A program made the translations under genes and the position numbers. A DNA stretch of 64,000 nucleotides. Source: SZUA-309 sp965230005 (GTDB lineage Bacteria; Pseudomonadota; Gammaproteobacteria; Pseudomonadales; Azotimanducaceae). Where the stretch lies: positions 372,001 through 436,000 of the forward strand of contig OZ245934.1 in the NCBI GenBank assembly GCA_965230005.1. Reading direction: 5' to 3'. The notes beneath the pieces were generated by a model, which was given only the letters and a program-made list of their open reading frames with translations, had not been told where the DNA came from and did not search any database. Of this stretch, positions 51,859 to 60,013 are shown one piece after another. Position 1 is the stretch's first letter; the number at the start of each line of letters is the position of its first letter.

Positions 51859-52816
51859 TGTAGGTGCGGCTGGTACCGACCCGTTCAAAGCCTGCCCCTT
51901 CGTAGAGACGTTGCGCGGGATGATTGAAACCGGCGGTCTCCACGCTTGCGAAGCGTGCGCCTGCTGCCGCCATTGTAGCGAACGCGCCGTGGATCAGCGC
52001 CGTCCCGGCGCCGGTGCCACGCCAGTCCGGTGCCGTGCCCACGGGCTCGAAGATGGCGAGCTCCGCGCCCGCTGAGAACCAGCAGATGCAGTAGCTGGCG
52101 AGGATGCCGGGCTCGATCTCCAGAACCAGGTCGAAGTGTGGATCGTAAGCGCTGGTTGCCTGGATCGCGGCGTAGGCGGCCTCACCCCAGGTGCTGTTTT
52201 TCCAGGCAGAGCGATGCAGTCTGATGCGTGCCTGCCGCTCTCTGGCCGCGACGGGGCGAATGCGCCAGCCGGCCGGAAGTTCCGGGGCCGGAATTGCCGG
52301 ATCCAGAGCGTGCAGATATTTCGGGGCGAAGTGTTCGGTGGGCGCATAGCCCGACCGTTCCAGCACGGCGATGCGTGCCTCATCGCATTCGAGGACGGAC
52401 GTCGTGAGATAGCGTGCGTCGTCCTTGCTCTGTGTGGCAGGGTTATCCAGCTCCGCAGCCCAGGCGTCCATGTCTTTCAGATCGACGAAGCGTGGATAGG
52501 CCGGCGGTGCAAGCCGCCGCTGCTCCTCAGCCCACGCGAGCAGCAGCGCCAGTGCCGGATGCTCTGCGGGCAGATCGAAACGCAGGTCGAACTCGAAGTC
52601 CGTAGGCCCGTCGAACCAGCCCCAGGCGATGAGCTCACCGGTATCGAATACCAGGAGCAGGTCTTCTTCGTCCCGGCATCCTGGTAGCCGCCAGGCAAGA
52701 TCCCCCGGCAGCAACGTGACGGGGCCAGGCAGGCGGGCCCGCGCATTGGCCGTCATGAAATCGGCAAGGCGCTGGAAGTCCGCAGCTGCGAACGCGCTTG
52801 TTTCCAGTCCGGCCAT
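51842..52816 (-). CDS. GNAT N-acetyltransferase with two GNAT domains
   Basis: A 324-residue protein with an N-terminal degenerate GNAT half (SAFAAADFQRLADFMTANARA, then a FVDLKDMDAWAAEL segment) and a C-terminal complete GNAT. The latter holds the acetyl-CoA loop PDWRGTGAGTALIHGAFA and the end RLYEGAGFERVGTSRTYMK. It probably acetylates a small amine; the substrate is unknown. ATG 52816 (MAGLETSAF) gives the usual GNAT start and has AGGGA upstream; other in-frame ATGs lie up to 52888. It is followed on the same strand by the serine hydrolase gene. Confidence 0.85.
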   Translation of the reverse strand: MAGLETSAFAAADFQRLADFMTANARARLPGPVTLLPGDLAWRLPGCRDEEDLLLVFDTGELIAWGWFDGPTDFEFDLRFDLPAEHPALALLLAWAEEQRRLAPPAYPRFVDLKDMDAWAAELDNPATQSKDDARYLTTSVLECDEARIAVLERSGYAPTEHFAPKYLHALDPAIPAPELPAGWRIRPVAARERQARIRLHRSAWKNSTWGEAAYAAIQATSAYDPHFDLVLEIEPGILASYCICWFSAGAELAIFEPVGTAPDWRGTGAGTALIHGAFATMAAAGARFASVETAGFNHPAQRLYEGAGFERVGTSRTYMKVLA

Positions 52817-53106
52817 GAGTCCCTGCATGCTGCGTTGGCGCTCGAGCATAGCGTTCGGCTGCGGGCAGGGTCGACCCGAGAGGACCATGAAGCGCTGGCA
52901 GCCGCGGCCCGCGAGGGTCAGAATGCATTGCTCAGGACGACGGCAGCGGCTGCGCAGATGTCATCCTCCTGAACGCCGAGTTTTCAGAGTAATACCAGTT
53001 TTATATCAATAAGATAGAATACATTTCGCAGGTAATTTAGCGGAAACCGACGGGTGCTCTAGCTTCGGCTTTTCAGGGTGTTTTCAGCGGCTTCCGGGAG
53101 GATGAA
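52817..53106. other. Intergenic region, AT-rich in its second half
   Basis: The 290-nt gap between the GNAT gene and the nitrobindin-like gene is GC-rich up to about 52980. It then holds an AT-rich stretch (about 52985-53040) that is unusual for this window and probably carries the promoter for the plus-strand gene. I see no gene or RNA in it. Confidence 0.45.
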
Positions 53107-53670
53107 GTGGGTCAGCTAATCGACGGTGTGGACTATGGTCCGCTCTATGCGCTCATCGGCAAATGGCGGGGTGACAAGGGAATGGACGTTGCGCCGGAAC
53201 CGGATGGCGAAGAACACAGCCCCTACTACGAGACGATCCTCTTCGAAGCCTGCGGGGACGTGGACAATGCGGAAAAGCAGACGCTGGCCATCGTCCGCTA
53301 CCACCAGGTCGTCCATCGCCAGTCGAACGACAAAGTGTTCCACAACGAAACCGGCTACTGGCTCTGGGACGCGGAGCAGGCGCTTGTCAGCCAGACCCTG
53401 ACCATTCCCCGGGGGGTCTGCCTGATTGCCGGGGGCAGTGCCGAGATCGGTCCTGAGCAGACGACGATCACCGTGCACGCGGCCAGGGCGGACGCGAACT
53501 GGCCCATTACGGAAGCACCCTTCATGCGGGACAACGCCAGCACCCTCTCTTTTCATCGCCAACTCACGGTCGACGCCGATCGCCTGAGCTATGAACAGAC
53601 GACGATCGTCGATATTTACGGCAAGCGCTTCGACCACACGGACGCCAACGTCCTGATCCGAGAGGCCTGA
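53107..53670 (+). CDS. Nitrobindin/THAP4-like haem-binding beta-barrel protein
   Basis: A 187-residue protein of the THAP4-like/nitrobindin family. It begins with YGPLYALIGKWRGDKGMDVAP and continues with HNETGYWLWD and LSFHRQLTVDADRLSYEQTTIVDIYG. Family members bind haem in a beta-barrel, though the haem-ligand His cannot be set with certainty here. It is cytosolic with no signal peptide. GTG 53107 follows an ideal GGGAGG. An MFS gene follows 25 nt later, so the two may be co-transcribed. Confidence 0.82.
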   Translation: MGQLIDGVDYGPLYALIGKWRGDKGMDVAPEPDGEEHSPYYETILFEACGDVDNAEKQTLAIVRYHQVVHRQSNDKVFHNETGYWLWDAEQALVSQTLTIPRGVCLIAGGSAEIGPEQTTITVHAARADANWPITEAPFMRDNASTLSFHRQLTVDADRLSYEQTTIVDIYGKRFDHTDANVLIREA

Positions 53671-53695
53671 GCCCGGCTACAGCCGGCGCGTCGTT

Positions 53696-55000
53696 ATGGA
53701 GAACAAAGGCTGGTTACCGGCTTACTGGGGGCGCAACCCCTGGTGGATACCGCCGCATCTGTTGGGTCGCGTGCCGCGTGAGGTGGGTGAAGCAGAGCTG
53801 AAAGTGCTGGGTTTCGTGACCTTTGCGCTCCTGTTCGAACATTACGACACCTCCCTGCTCGGTAATGCGCTCAAATACATCAAGGAAGATCTCGGCATCG
53901 CCGAGCGCGATCTCGGTTTCTTTCAGATGCTCATTCGTCTGGGCGCCTTACCCGCGTTCCTGCTGATTCCCCTCGTTGATCGTCTGGGTCGGCGTCGCCT
54001 GTTCCTGCTTTCCATGATCGGCATGAGCCTCGGCACCATGGCCACGGCCTTCACGCAGTCGGCTTTTCAGTTCGTGGCCTGTCAGATGGTGACGCGTACC
54101 TTTGTGCTCACGGCGTCCGCCATTGCCGTGGTCATCGTCGCCGAGGAGTTACCGGCAACGGCGAGAGGTTGGGGCATCGGCATGCTGGCGGCGGTGAGCG
54201 CCATCGGTCACGGTCTCGGAGCGCTCATGTTCGCGGCCATTGAGGTGCTGCCCTACGGTTGGCGGTCGCTCTACATCATGGGCGTCCTGCCATTGCTGCT
54301 CTTGCCCATGTTTCGCCGGCAGATCAAGGAAACCTCGCGCTTTCAGGCGCATCTGGAGGGGGAGACCCACGATCGCGGTGCAGCCTGGTGGAGCCCCCTC
54401 GGTGCATTCGCCAGTACGCACCCGAAACGGGCTCTGGGCATGGCCGTGCTTGCGGCGACGGCGGCGCTCGGCCATATCGTGGTGCTGAGCTTCACCGGCT
54501 ATTTTGTGCTCGAGTATCACGGCTGGGAGGCCTACCAGCTGTCGATGATGGTGCTCGTGGCCGGTGCGGTGGGGGTTGCCGGCAACGTCGTTGCCGGACG
54601 TCTCGCGGATCGACTGGGTCGGCGCCTGGTCGGTTTCTTTTTTCTGACGGTTTTTCCCGTCGGGGCCTGGCTGTTCTACAACGGGCCCAGCTGGTCCCTG
54701 ACCGTGCTCTGGGCGGTACTCGTCTTCACCATGATGGGTGGCAACGTCATCATCCGGGCGCTGTCTTCAGAGCTCTTCCCAACGTCCCACCGCGGCACCT
54801 CCACGGGCGTGCTCGTGCTCATGGAGACGCTCGGGGCTGCCGCCGGACTTTTTGTTCTGGGGGTGTTGCAGCAGCGGGGTGACGATCTGAGCCTGCTCAT
54901 TCCGAGCATCTCACTGGCGACGATCGCCGCCGGGGCACTGCTGTTCCTTTTCCCGGAAACCCGGCAGAAGGAGCTCGAAAGTCTGAGCGTGGCCCGTTAG
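53696..55000 (+). CDS. MFS transporter, sugar/metabolite-transporter-like
   Basis: A 434-residue inner-membrane protein with about 12 helices. The MFS signatures LVDRLGRRRLFLLSMIGMS (helices 2-3), RLADRLGRRLVGFFFLTV (helices 8-9) and the terminal FPETRQKELESLS match the sugar-porter/metabolite:H+ symporter branch. FEHYDTSLLGNALKYI at helix 1 has the D of that branch. Substrate unknown. It follows the nitrobindin-like gene by 25 nt. Confidence 0.9.
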   Translation: MENKGWLPAYWGRNPWWIPPHLLGRVPREVGEAELKVLGFVTFALLFEHYDTSLLGNALKYIKEDLGIAERDLGFFQMLIRLGALPAFLLIPLVDRLGRRRLFLLSMIGMSLGTMATAFTQSAFQFVACQMVTRTFVLTASAIAVVIVAEELPATARGWGIGMLAAVSAIGHGLGALMFAAIEVLPYGWRSLYIMGVLPLLLLPMFRRQIKETSRFQAHLEGETHDRGAAWWSPLGAFASTHPKRALGMAVLAATAALGHIVVLSFTGYFVLEYHGWEAYQLSMMVLVAGAVGVAGNVVAGRLADRLGRRLVGFFFLTVFPVGAWLFYNGPSWSLTVLWAVLVFTMMGGNVIIRALSSELFPTSHRGTSTGVLVLMETLGAAAGLFVLGVLQQRGDDLSLLIPSISLATIAAGALLFLFPETRQKELESLSVAR

Positions 55001-55009
55001 GAGGTTCGC

Positions 55010-55753
55010 TCAGCTCGCGCGGGTGACTTCGGAGAAATCCGTTTCGTGCAGGCCGCACTCACGCTTCAGGCCGAAGAAACGGGTTTCTTCCTCGCTGTCG
55101 ACCTCATGCAGGGCGCGGGTGGTGTGGGTATCGCCGATGGACACATAGCCTTTGTGCCAGAGTGGGTGATACGGCAGATCGTTCCTGGTCAGGTAGTCGT
55201 AGACATCCCGGTCGCTCCAGTCAGCAATGGGGCTGATTTTGAAGCGGCCGCCCGTGTACTGCACAAACGGCGTCTCCGCACGACTCGCCGCCTGGCTGCG
55301 GCGCAAACCAGAGAACCAGGTGCCCACTTCGAGTTCCTCGAGGGCCCGGGCCATGGGTTCGACCTTGTTGTCGTAGTTATAGGCTTCGATGCCCTCGACG
55401 CCCTGAGTCCAGCGCTGGCCAAAGCGGGCTTCCTGCCAGGCGGGGCTCATGGGGCTGCGATAGACCTTGAGATTGAGATCGAGGTGCTCCGTGAGCTCGT
55501 CGACGAAATCGTAGGTTTCGGGGAAGAGGTACCCGGTGTCCAGCAGCACGACGGGAATCTCCGGCGCTTCCTGGGTCAGAAGGTGCAGGCTGACGGCTGC
55601 CTGGGCACCGAAGGACGAGGTGAGGACGTGATTGCCCGGCATGTGTTCCAGGGCACAGCGCACGCGGCCGGCCGCATCGAGTTCTTCGAAGCGGCGGTTC
55701 CAGTTCGTTAGATGCTGGGCATCGGTGAACGCTGGCAAAGCGGAGCAGGGCAT
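55010..55753 (-). CDS. cysH: Phosphoadenylyl-sulfate (PAPS) reductase
   Basis: A 247-residue enzyme reducing activated sulfate (PAPS) to sulfite in assimilatory sulfur metabolism. The P-loop-like region SSFGAQAAVSLHLL, the WFSGLRRSQAASR segment and the catalytic Cys233 in KRECGLH are present. The paired CC motifs for a 4Fe-4S cluster, found in APS reductases, are absent, so it is the thioredoxin-dependent PAPS type. The start at ATG 55753 gives a natural length. The Asp/Asn beta-hydroxylase gene lies 150 nt upstream; it converges on the MFS gene. Confidence 0.93.
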   Translation of the reverse strand: MPCSALPAFTDAQHLTNWNRRFEELDAAGRVRCALEHMPGNHVLTSSFGAQAAVSLHLLTQEAPEIPVVLLDTGYLFPETYDFVDELTEHLDLNLKVYRSPMSPAWQEARFGQRWTQGVEGIEAYNYDNKVEPMARALEELEVGTWFSGLRRSQAASRAETPFVQYTGGRFKISPIADWSDRDVYDYLTRNDLPYHPLWHKGYVSIGDTHTTRALHEVDSEEETRFFGLKRECGLHETDFSEVTRAS

Positions 55754-55903
55754 GGTTCGACTACTTCTTCCGGAAATCCTTGAAGAAGCACCGTACTGGG
55801 GGCTCCGGGTCCTGAAAAGGAACGAATGGCTATGTCTTAAAGCCGGGTCGTTATAACTGCCCGGCGCAGATCGTGAAGCGCCTGGATGGCTCTGCAAGCC
55901 CCG

Positions 55904-56632
55904 TCAGCGGGCGCTCTGCACGTTCTTGTTCCAATCGGCAAGATTCTTCAGCGGCACCTGCACGTAGTTGCTCACCCGGATGAGCGCAACCAGTGCGCGA
56001 TTCACCAGGGTACCCACCCGATCCATGGGCCGATCGAAATCGATGAACAGCACCACGCGGCGATCGGGGGTGTCGTTGCGCACCTCATGCTCGTAGGTGT
56101 CGTCGAAGACGATGCATTTGCCTTCCTCCCAGGTGCAGATCTGATCGTCGACACGAATCCAGCAGGCCTCCGCATCTTCCGGCACCACCAGACCCAAATG
56201 CAGGCGCACGACCGCGCGCGTGGGTCCGTGGTGCGGGGGAATGTGATAACCGGGTGCGAGGATCGAGAACCAGGCGTTCTGCAGCCCGGGTACCCGGTCG
56301 ATGAGCTTCGAGGTTTCCGGACACAGGGCACGGTTCTCCTCGATCCGCGTCCCGTAGGCATGGAAGGTGAAGACCTTCCAGTTATCGCCTTTGGAGATGC
56401 GTTCCTGATCCGGTGAAATCTGATGGAAGGCGGGTATGCGTTCCGGGTGTTCGAGGAGCGCGTCGAGCTCCTGACGAATGGCCGGATAAGCGGCTTCAAC
56501 CTCCTTCACCCAGGGGAACTCGTCGTTCTCGAGCACGGGCTCCGTGCCGACCAGAGAATGTCGGGATTGAAACTCGGCAACGCCGCGCATGAGCTTTACG
56601 CCGAGCTTTTTCAGGGCGGGGTAGACCTGCAT
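55904..56632 (-). CDS. Aspartyl/asparaginyl beta-hydroxylase (LpxO-like) dioxygenase
   Basis: A 242-residue Fe(II)/2-oxoglutarate-dependent hydroxylase. The family pattern is visible: WKVFTFHAYGTR, the HHGPTRAVVRLHLGL segment with the first metal His, CTWEEGKCIVFDDTYEHEV with the second, and RRVVLFIDFDRP for 2-oxoglutarate. Relatives include human AspH and the lipid A hydroxylase LpxO; no clear sign here tells which, and no N-terminal membrane helix is present. The gene is single, divergent from the DUF2855 gene. Confidence 0.9.
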   Translation of the reverse strand: MQVYPALKKLGVKLMRGVAEFQSRHSLVGTEPVLENDEFPWVKEVEAAYPAIRQELDALLEHPERIPAFHQISPDQERISKGDNWKVFTFHAYGTRIEENRALCPETSKLIDRVPGLQNAWFSILAPGYHIPPHHGPTRAVVRLHLGLVVPEDAEACWIRVDDQICTWEEGKCIVFDDTYEHEVRNDTPDRRVVLFIDFDRPMDRVGTLVNRALVALIRVSNYVQVPLKNLADWNKNVQSAR

Positions 56633-56706
56633 GGTGCACCTCGATGAATCGCTTTGGCCCATGATACTGTTACGGGCTTTTCAGCAATACGGCGAGGGAG
56701 GCTTCC

Positions 56707-57801
56707 ATGGGGGTTGAGACGGTCACACTGCAGTCTGAGCGGGCCAATCTTAAGAATCGGCGCCTGGTGACCGGTTCTCTTGGTGATCCGCAGCCCGGGG
56801 AGGTGCTCGTGCGCGTGGACCGCTTTGCGCTCACGGCCAACAACGTCACCTATGGCGTGGCCGGCGACAGCATCGGCTACTGGCAGTTCTTTCCCGCGGA
56901 AGGGGAATGGGGCTGCATCCCGGTCTGGGGCTTCGGCGAGGTGGTCGCGAGTGCCCACGACGAGGTGCCCGTGGGCGAACGTCTCTACGGCTACCTCCCG
57001 ATGGGCAGCCACGTGATGCTCAAGCCCGGTAAGGTCAGTCGGGGAGGCCTGGTGGATATGGCAGAGCATCGCGCCGCCCTGCCGCCGGTCTACAACCAGT
57101 ACACGCGCACAGGTGCTGATCCTGCCTATGACCCTGCCCGGGAAGCAGAACAGATGCTGTATCGGCCGCTCTTCACCACCTCGTTTTTCCTCGACGATTT
57201 CCTTGACGACAACGATTTCTTCGGCGCCGGGGTGGTGGTGCTGACCAGCGCCTCGAGTAAAACCTCTATCGGTCTCGCCCACCTGCTGCACGCGAATCGT
57301 GCCGACCGCTGCCGGGTGGTGGGACTTACCTCTCCGGGGAACGCCGATTTCGTGAAAGGGCTCGGCTGTTACCACGAAACGCTGACCTACGACGCCGTCG
57401 ATCAACTCGAACGTGTGCCCACGGTCATGGTCGACATGGCGGGCAGTGCGTCGGTGCGTGCGGCCGTGCACGGACATCTCGCGGACAGTCTGACTTACAG
57501 CTGCGCCGTTGGCGCGACACACTGGGAAGAGGCGACGGTGGGCCAGGGGGCCGACGACCTGCCCGGTCCGAAACCGGAGATGTTTTTTGCGCCCTCACAG
57601 ATACAGAAGCGTGTGAAAGAGTGGGGTCAGGAAGCCTTCGGGGCCCGCCTCGGGGAAGCCTGGCAGGGCTTCATTGCTGCCGCGGACGGCTGGATCGACG
57701 TGGTATCGGTCGACGGAGGCGAAGGGCTGTGTTCCCTCTACGACGACTTCATCGACGGACGTGCAGATCCTGCCAAGGGTTATGTGGTGAGCCTGCCCTG
57801 A
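56707..57801 (+). CDS. DUF2855 family protein (MDR/quinone-oxidoreductase-like)
   Basis: A 364-residue protein of the DUF2855 family. The N-terminal part (PGEVLVRVDRFALTANNVTYG, WGCIPVWGFGEVVASAHDEVP) resembles the GroES-like domain of medium-chain dehydrogenases, and VVVLTSASSKTSIGLAHLL plus VVGLTSPGNADFVKGLGCY resemble the nucleotide-binding half. No reaction has been established. The ribosome-binding site GGGAGG is good. The deiodinase-like selenoprotein follows 91 nt later on the same strand, so they may share a transcript. Confidence 0.88.
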   Translation: MGVETVTLQSERANLKNRRLVTGSLGDPQPGEVLVRVDRFALTANNVTYGVAGDSIGYWQFFPAEGEWGCIPVWGFGEVVASAHDEVPVGERLYGYLPMGSHVMLKPGKVSRGGLVDMAEHRAALPPVYNQYTRTGADPAYDPAREAEQMLYRPLFTTSFFLDDFLDDNDFFGAGVVVLTSASSKTSIGLAHLLHANRADRCRVVGLTSPGNADFVKGLGCYHETLTYDAVDQLERVPTVMVDMAGSASVRAAVHGHLADSLTYSCAVGATHWEEATVGQGADDLPGPKPEMFFAPSQIQKRVKEWGQEAFGARLGEAWQGFIAAADGWIDVVSVDGGEGLCSLYDDFIDGRADPAKGYVVSLP

Positions 57802-57892
57802 GGGAACGTGCTTCGCGAAGTGATCGACGGGAACTGCTCGGGGCGGCGTGAGGAGACTTTGTTGAGTAACCCAGTTTCTGTGGGAGGGCTCT

Positions 57893-58558
57893 ATGGCCGG
57901 TGACAGTGACGAACCAGGCTTCGACTGGCGCGCTATCACGCCGGAAGATTCGCCGAAGACACCCATGGACGTGCATGGCGATCCACGACACCAGGCCCTC
58001 AGCACGGCGGACGTCGTGACTGGTGGCCCCGCCTACGACTTCGCGAGCCCCATCTACGACTTCAGCCAGGGCCATCAGGTGATTACCGGGCGCCGCTTCA
58101 GCCTCTTTGAAGCAGCGCGGGAAAAACCCGTTGCCCTCATCTTCGGCTCCTATACCTGACCGCCGTTTCGCGCCCAGTTGGGCGCGCTGCATGAACTCTG
58201 GGAACGCTATGCCGATGCCGTGAACTTCGTTGTGGTGTACATCCGCGAAGCGCATCCTGAAGAAGGCTGGGTGGTCACTCCGAACCGGGACGAAGACATC
58301 CTCGTGAACGACCCCACGAACACGGACGAACGGGTGGAAGTGGCAGCCAGCTGCGCGATCAATCTGAAAATTCGCATGCCGGTGGTTGTCGATGAGATCG
58401 ACGATCAGATCGCATCAGCCTATGGGGCCCTGCCGGATCGGCTTTATCTCATCAGTGAGGAGGGCACCGTGGCTTACCAGGGCGAACCTGGGCCCTGGGG
58501 ATTCGATCCCAAGGGTCTGGAAGGCGCCATCGAGGCGCATCTGGCGGGAAGCCGCTGA
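57893..58558 (+). CDS. Iodothyronine deiodinase-like selenoprotein (TGA 58157 read as Sec)
   Basis: A 221-residue thioredoxin-fold protein in which codon 89 is an in-frame TGA. Around it, VALIFGSYT-U-PPFRAQLG matches the deiodinase active-site pattern FGSCT-U-PPF, and the segment VNFVVVYIREAHPEEGW matches the downstream YIEEAH..DGW with its conserved His (His121). The next conserved features are VVVDEIDDQIASAYGALPDRLYLI and GPWGFDP, also at family positions. Both halves are in one frame with no other stop. A bacterial SECIS-like hairpin follows the TGA. The start has GGGAGGG upstream. Reductive dehalogenation or thiol/peroxide chemistry is possible; bacteria do not use thyroid hormone, so the substrate is unknown. 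Confidence 0.9.
58157..58186 (+). promoter_or_regulatory. TGA(Sec) codon and bacterial SECIS-like hairpin
   Basis: After TGA 58157-58159 a perfect 7-bp stem CGCGCCC/GGGCGCG (58169-58175 with 58180-58186) closes a four-base loop AGTT containing G. The distance from TGA to the loop is 16 nt, which is within the range known for bacterial SECIS elements. The hairpin lies inside the coding sequence, as bacterial SECIS do. SelB binding is predicted, not shown. Confidence 0.75.
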
Positions 58559-58573
58559 AGCAGCGCCGTACGC

Positions 58574-58723
58574 TCAGCCCGATTCCCGGTAGCGGCGGTA
58601 GCGCCAGCCGAAGTCCGTCCAGGGTTCTCCCGGCGGCACCTGGCCACCGTGGTCTTCCTCGAGTGCTTTGAAGCCGCAGTGTTGCCGCGGGTGTTGTATC
58701 TGGCTCGGCGCCTCAGGCGTCAA
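58574..58723 (-). CDS. Small 49-residue hypothetical protein
   Basis: A 49-residue reading frame from TTG 58723, overlapping the end of the ThuA-like gene by 11 nt, to TGA 58574-58576. The sequence is well formed: QHCGFKALEEDHGGQVPP, then GEPWTDFGWRYRRYRESG, rich in aromatic residues and Arg at the end. I do not recognise the family. It is placed as if translationally linked to the ThuA-like gene. The deiodinase-like gene ends 15 nt from its stop on the other strand. Confidence 0.5.
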   Translation of the reverse strand: MTPEAPSQIQHPRQHCGFKALEEDHGGQVPPGEPWTDFGWRYRRYRESG

Positions 58724-59558
58724 CGACACCGCCAGCGTCTATAACGGAGGCAGCCCAGGTCCGCGCGGCGGCGCTGCCGGTCCAGCGCAGCGCGTTGCCG
58801 AGCAGGGTACGGAAGCCGTCGTTGCCGTAGGCGTCAGGACCGTCGCCGAGCATGGTCGCAACCACCGGACTGTTGACTGCGGCATTTGCCCAGGCGACGA
58901 GGTTGCTGCCTTCCGGATGATCCCAGTTCGCCTGCTCGGCTGCGGGGGCCAGGGGCGGTGGGGTGAAGTGCTCGACGGTGAACGGGTAGTCGGCACGAAG
59001 CAGCGGCAGAACGCTGCTTTCCTGAGCGGTGGAGGTGAGGTAGAGCTCGTCGGTGATCTCGAAGCCTGTCGCCAGGCCGCTGAGCACCGGATGCTCACCT
59101 TGAGGCTCCACGCGGAAGCTGGGATTCGGATGCGGGCCGTGACCGCCGCGATAGCCGCTGCCGGGATAGGGCTCGCCGTGCAGTTCACCGGCCTTGAGCA
59201 GGTAGGCGGATCCGGTGAGCGCCCGCCAGAGAGGCCAGTTCGGCCAGGAAACGGTGGCGTGATTGAGAAACACGAAGCCCGTGCCTCGCGCGAGGGCTCG
59301 CTCGATGCCCTCGACGTACAGGGCGGGTGGATTGCCTGCTGCATCCGAGCCGTCCGGGACACCAGTGCCGGGAATGCCGCACATATCGTAGAAGAGCAGG
59401 GTCTGAAACTGCTCGGCGACAGGGCTCGCCAGCACGGTCGCCACCGCCGGATGCTCCACGTGGGTGATGTTCACATCGGGCAGAGCATCGAGCATCTCGA
59501 AGAATCGGCCGCGATCGTAGGGATGGCCGCGAGTGATGACGAGTGCTTCGGTGGTCAT
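58713..59558 (-). CDS. ThuA-like domain protein
   Basis: A 281-residue protein of the ThuA (trehalose-utilisation-like, class I glutamine-amidotransferase-fold) family. Characteristic parts are ALVITRGHPYDRGRFFEMLDA at the N-terminus, FLNHATVSWPNWPLWRALTG, and HPVLSGLATGFEITDELYLT, followed by a segment on potential metal or ligand contacts. ThuA-like proteins are linked to sugar metabolism but lack a general activity. No signal peptide is seen. A small reading frame overlaps its 3' end. Confidence 0.88.
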   Translation of the reverse strand: MTTEALVITRGHPYDRGRFFEMLDALPDVNITHVEHPAVATVLASPVAEQFQTLLFYDMCGIPGTGVPDGSDAAGNPPALYVEGIERALARGTGFVFLNHATVSWPNWPLWRALTGSAYLLKAGELHGEPYPGSGYRGGHGPHPNPSFRVEPQGEHPVLSGLATGFEITDELYLTSTAQESSVLPLLRADYPFTVEHFTPPPLAPAAEQANWDHPEGSNLVAWANAAVNSPVVATMLGDGPDAYGNDGFRTLLGNALRWTGSAAARTWAASVIDAGGVVDA

Positions 59559-59599
59559 GCTGAACCTCGGATCCGTTGGAGGCTCAGTCTAGCCCAGCG

Positions 59600-59782
59600 T
59601 CAGCCGGTCTTCTCGCGGCGCTCCTCAGCGATGCGCTGATAAATCTCCTCGCGGTGCACGGCCATGTCCCGCGGGGCGCGTACGCCGATGCGCACCTGAA
59701 TCCCGCGGACGCCGAGCACGGTCACGCGGATGTCGTCGCCAATGGCAATGGCTTCGCCGGTTCGGCGCGTCAGGATCAGCAT
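59600..59782 (-). CDS. csrA: Carbon storage regulator CsrA
   Basis: A 60-residue RNA-binding dimeric regulator that controls translation and stability of target mRNAs. The whole family pattern MLILTRRTGEAIAIGDDI, VLGVRGIQVRIGVRAP and VHREEIYQRI is present; the RNA-binding Arg/Leu face of strand 1 (LTRR) and R in RAP are visible. Length is normal. It lies between the ThuA-like gene and the TetR gene, not in the usual alaS-csrA arrangement. A second csrA copy elsewhere is possible. Confidence 0.96.
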   Translation of the reverse strand: MLILTRRTGEAIAIGDDIRVTVLGVRGIQVRIGVRAPRDMAVHREEIYQRIAEERREKTG

Positions 59783-59814
59783 GCGAGCCGACCAGGATCA
59801 TTTTTCCGACCCAT

Positions 59815-59985
59815 TCAGGCCTCAGTGTTCTCAAGGGCGAGCTGATCGTAGATCATGTCTTCCATAGCATTGAAGTAGGCAAACCTATGGTCCGCACGCG
59901 GCGACGCGGCTTTCACGGGCCAGTGGTTTCGATACACGCCTTGCTTTCGGAGCCGGTGAAGAGAATCAGCGTGGAATCCATGCAT
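59815..59985 (-). CDS. Possible small protein upstream of csrA
   Basis: A 56-residue frame (start ATG 59985) encodes a basic start (HGFHADSLHRLRKQGVYRNHW) and RFAYFNAMEDMIYDQLALE at the end. The residue pattern looks more protein-like than its antisense neighbours, but there is no ribosome-binding site and no recognised family. It lies in the gap of about 230 nt between csrA and the TetR gene, in which I see nothing else. Confidence 0.3.
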   Translation of the reverse strand: MHGFHADSLHRLRKQGVYRNHWPVKAASPRADHRFAYFNAMEDMIYDQLALENTEA

Positions 59986-60013
59986 CAGGGAATGGGCAAG
60001 CAGGCGGCAGGTC

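Noticed and set aside
55010..55753. APS reductase with iron-sulfur cluster
   Set aside because: The conserved CC pairs for the 4Fe-4S cluster are absent; only the ECGLH Cys is present.
58157..58159. TGA as a simple nonsense mutation or frameshift (pseudogene)
   Set aside because: The frame is intact on both sides, the TGA is exactly at the family's Sec position, and a SECIS-like hairpin follows. Mutation would be unlikely to hit this codon.
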